A DNA stretch of 64,000 nucleotides from Cryobacterium sp. PH29-G1 (lineage in GTDB: Bacteria; Actinomycetota; Actinomycetes; Actinomycetales; Microbacteriaceae): NCBI RefSeq assembly GCF_030063365.1, contig NZ_JASISY010000002.1, positions 310,001-374,000 on the forward strand, read 5' to 3'. Below are positions 62,841 through 64,000 of this stretch, piece by piece. The notes beneath the pieces are model-generated. The model saw only the letters and a program-made list of their open reading frames with translations. It ran no database searches and was not told where the DNA came from. The translations under genes and the position numbers were made by a program. The stretch's first letter is position 1, and every line of letters begins with the position of its first letter.

Positions 62841-64000
62841 GCCCGGTCCGCCTCGATGGAGTCATTGTCATGGAAATCGTTGGGGGTGTTGCTGGATCGG
62901 TCACCGCGCGCGAAAGAGAGCACAATACCGATCGCGACCAGGCTCGTGAGCAGAGCGGTGCCACCGGCTGAAATCAAGGGTAGCGGTACGCCCAACACGG
63001 GGAATACTCCCAGCACCACGGCGATGTTCACGAAGGCCTGGCCGATGATCCACACCATGACGGCGGCCGTCGAGACCTTGGCCTGCACGGTCGTGGCCGT
63101 TCGCATGATGCGCAGAAACGCGAAGGCCAGCAGGATGAACATGCCGAGCACGACGATGCAGCCGATCAGGCCGAGCTCCTCGCCGATGATCGCGAAAATG
63201 TAGTCGTTGTCCGCGGCGGGCAGCCAGGACCACTTGGCTTTGGAATTACCAAGGCCAACACCAAGAATGCCGCCGTTGGCCAGCGCCCAGGTGCCGTGCA
63301 GCGGCTGCCAGCAGCTACTGGAGATTTCGCCGCTCAACTCGGTGCAACCCTCATTGAGAAAGCTCATAATGCGGGTCATTCGGTTGGGGCTCACGACAGC
63401 CAGCGCCACCGCCCCGGCCACGCCGACCAGCAGGGGCACCGCAAGCAGCCGCAGCCTGACGCCGGCAAAGAACAGGGCGCCGAACAAAATACCGGCCATG
63501 ATCATGACCGTACCGAGGTCCCCACCGATCATGACGAGCATGACCGCGCCGCCGCCGACACCGAACACGGGAATGAACACGTGCTTCCAGTCGTCGAGCT
63601 GGTCCTGCTTGTCCTTCTGCGCGAGAATCATGCCCAGCCAGATCACGAGGGCAACCTTGATTCCCTCGGACGGCTGAAACTGGATGCCACCGATGTTCAA
63701 CCAGTTGGTGTTGCCACCCGTGCCACGACCGAGACCGGTGGCCACGACGAGAAACTGCAGAAAACACGTGATCAGCAGCGAGGGCCAGGCCACACGTCGC
63801 CAGAACGCCAGTGGCAACCTGCTCACCACGAGCATGAGCGGAATGCCGATCAGCGCGAACATGCCCTGACGCAGCAACCCGCCGAAGAAACCCATGTCGG
63901 CAAGATAGGAGTCCACCGACGACGACGACAACACCATGACCAGGCCGAAAATGACCAGAAACAGGGTGGTGCCCAGCAGAAGAAAGTAGTTGCCGCCCTC
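62837..64000 (-). CDS. ftsW: Peptidoglycan polymerase/division protein FtsW (5' end outside window)
   Basis: FtsW is a SEDS-family glycosyltransferase that builds septal peptidoglycan with FtsI. The frame continues through the right edge, where it reads NYFLLLGTTLFLVIFGLVM, the first membrane helix, so the true start lies beyond 64000. Visible SEDS motifs are LNIGGIQFQPSEGIKVALV, HGTWALANGGILGVGLGNSK and the GEELGLIGCIVVLGMF segment with PLISAGGTAL near the end. The tail is hydrophilic. It is co-translated with murG. Confidence 0.95.
   Translation of the reverse strand, partial: EGGNYFLLLGTTLFLVIFGLVMVLSSSSVDSYLADMGFFGGLLRQGMFALIGIPLMLVVSRLPLAFWRRVAWPSLLITCFLQFLVVATGLGRGTGGNTNWLNIGGIQFQPSEGIKVALVIWLGMILAQKDKQDQLDDWKHVFIPVFGVGGGAVMLVMIGGDLGTVMIMAGILFGALFFAGVRLRLLAVPLLVGVAGAVALAVVSPNRMTRIMSFLNEGCTELSGEISSSCWQPLHGTWALANGGILGVGLGNSKAKWSWLPAADNDYIFAIIGEELGLIGCIVVLGMFILLAFAFLRIMRTATTVQAKVSTAAVMVWIIGQAFVNIAVVLGVFPVLGVPLPLISAGGTALLTSLVAIGIVLSFARGDRSSNTPNDFHDNDSIEADRA

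Overview
The window is chromosomal DNA from a high-GC actinobacterium. A member of the Microbacteriaceae is the best guess, by inference. The grounds are the order of the cell-division cluster (ftsW-murG-murC-ftsQ-ftsZ-yggS-sepF-yggT-divIVA-lspA-rluD-dnaE), the hrcA-dnaJ-rsmE-hinT-phoH-ybeY-corC-era chain, an NhaA-DsbA fusion, a DUF222/HNH gene, cydABDC with DivIVA-type growth, and many apparently leaderless genes with a TAGGCT-like -10 box 6-8 bases before the start codon. I see no rRNA, tRNA, CRISPR array, insertion sequence or prophage.

Layout, left to right. 1-2810 (minus strand): a translationally coupled trio made of a DUF2975-type membrane protein, a small Cro/Xre repressor and a very large zinc-ribbon membrane protein that runs off the left edge. 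A palindrome surrounds the predicted -10 box of the trio. 3168-4825: a frameshifted DUF222/HNH gene, followed by two copies of a dispersed repeat. 5098-12228 (minus): the heat-shock, ribosome-maturation and RNA-metabolism operon hrcA to era, with a CIRCE-like operator upstream. 12481-13494 (plus): two DUF4870 membrane proteins. 13513-17295 (minus): lepA, a DUF1990 gene and hemW. 17482-21510: a YCII-related protein, an alpha/beta hydrolase, the NhaA-DsbA fusion and a repeat-rich intergenic region. 21511-27588: rpsT, a small membrane protein, the competence genes comEA-comEC with holA, and another small membrane protein. 27669-32616: leuS, pabB and a DedA protein.

32621-40063 is the most interesting block. 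The cytochrome bd operon cydABDC faces away from a BlaI-type repressor gene and its M56 (BlaR1-like) membrane protease gene. Two perfect copies of TTCTAC-N5-GTAGAA, 25 bp apart, sit in the shared promoter region. This suggests that a protease-relieved BlaI switch controls a respiratory oxidase rather than antibiotic resistance.

40074-44187 holds a four-gene OpuC-type glycine betaine/choline ABC transporter and a TetR regulator. Next come an App1-type phosphatase (44285-45358), hisD-nrdR-pyrD (minus), a flavin reductase and a PlsC-type acyltransferase. 49866-64000 is one long minus-strand replication, cell-wall and division cluster from ftsW (cut by the right edge) down to dnaE.

Most genes are ordinary housekeeping genes with confident family calls. 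The accessory interest lies in the regulatory DNA, the repeats, the frameshifted HNH gene and the in-frame tandem repeats in linkers of PabB, CydD, FtsQ and the left-edge membrane protein.
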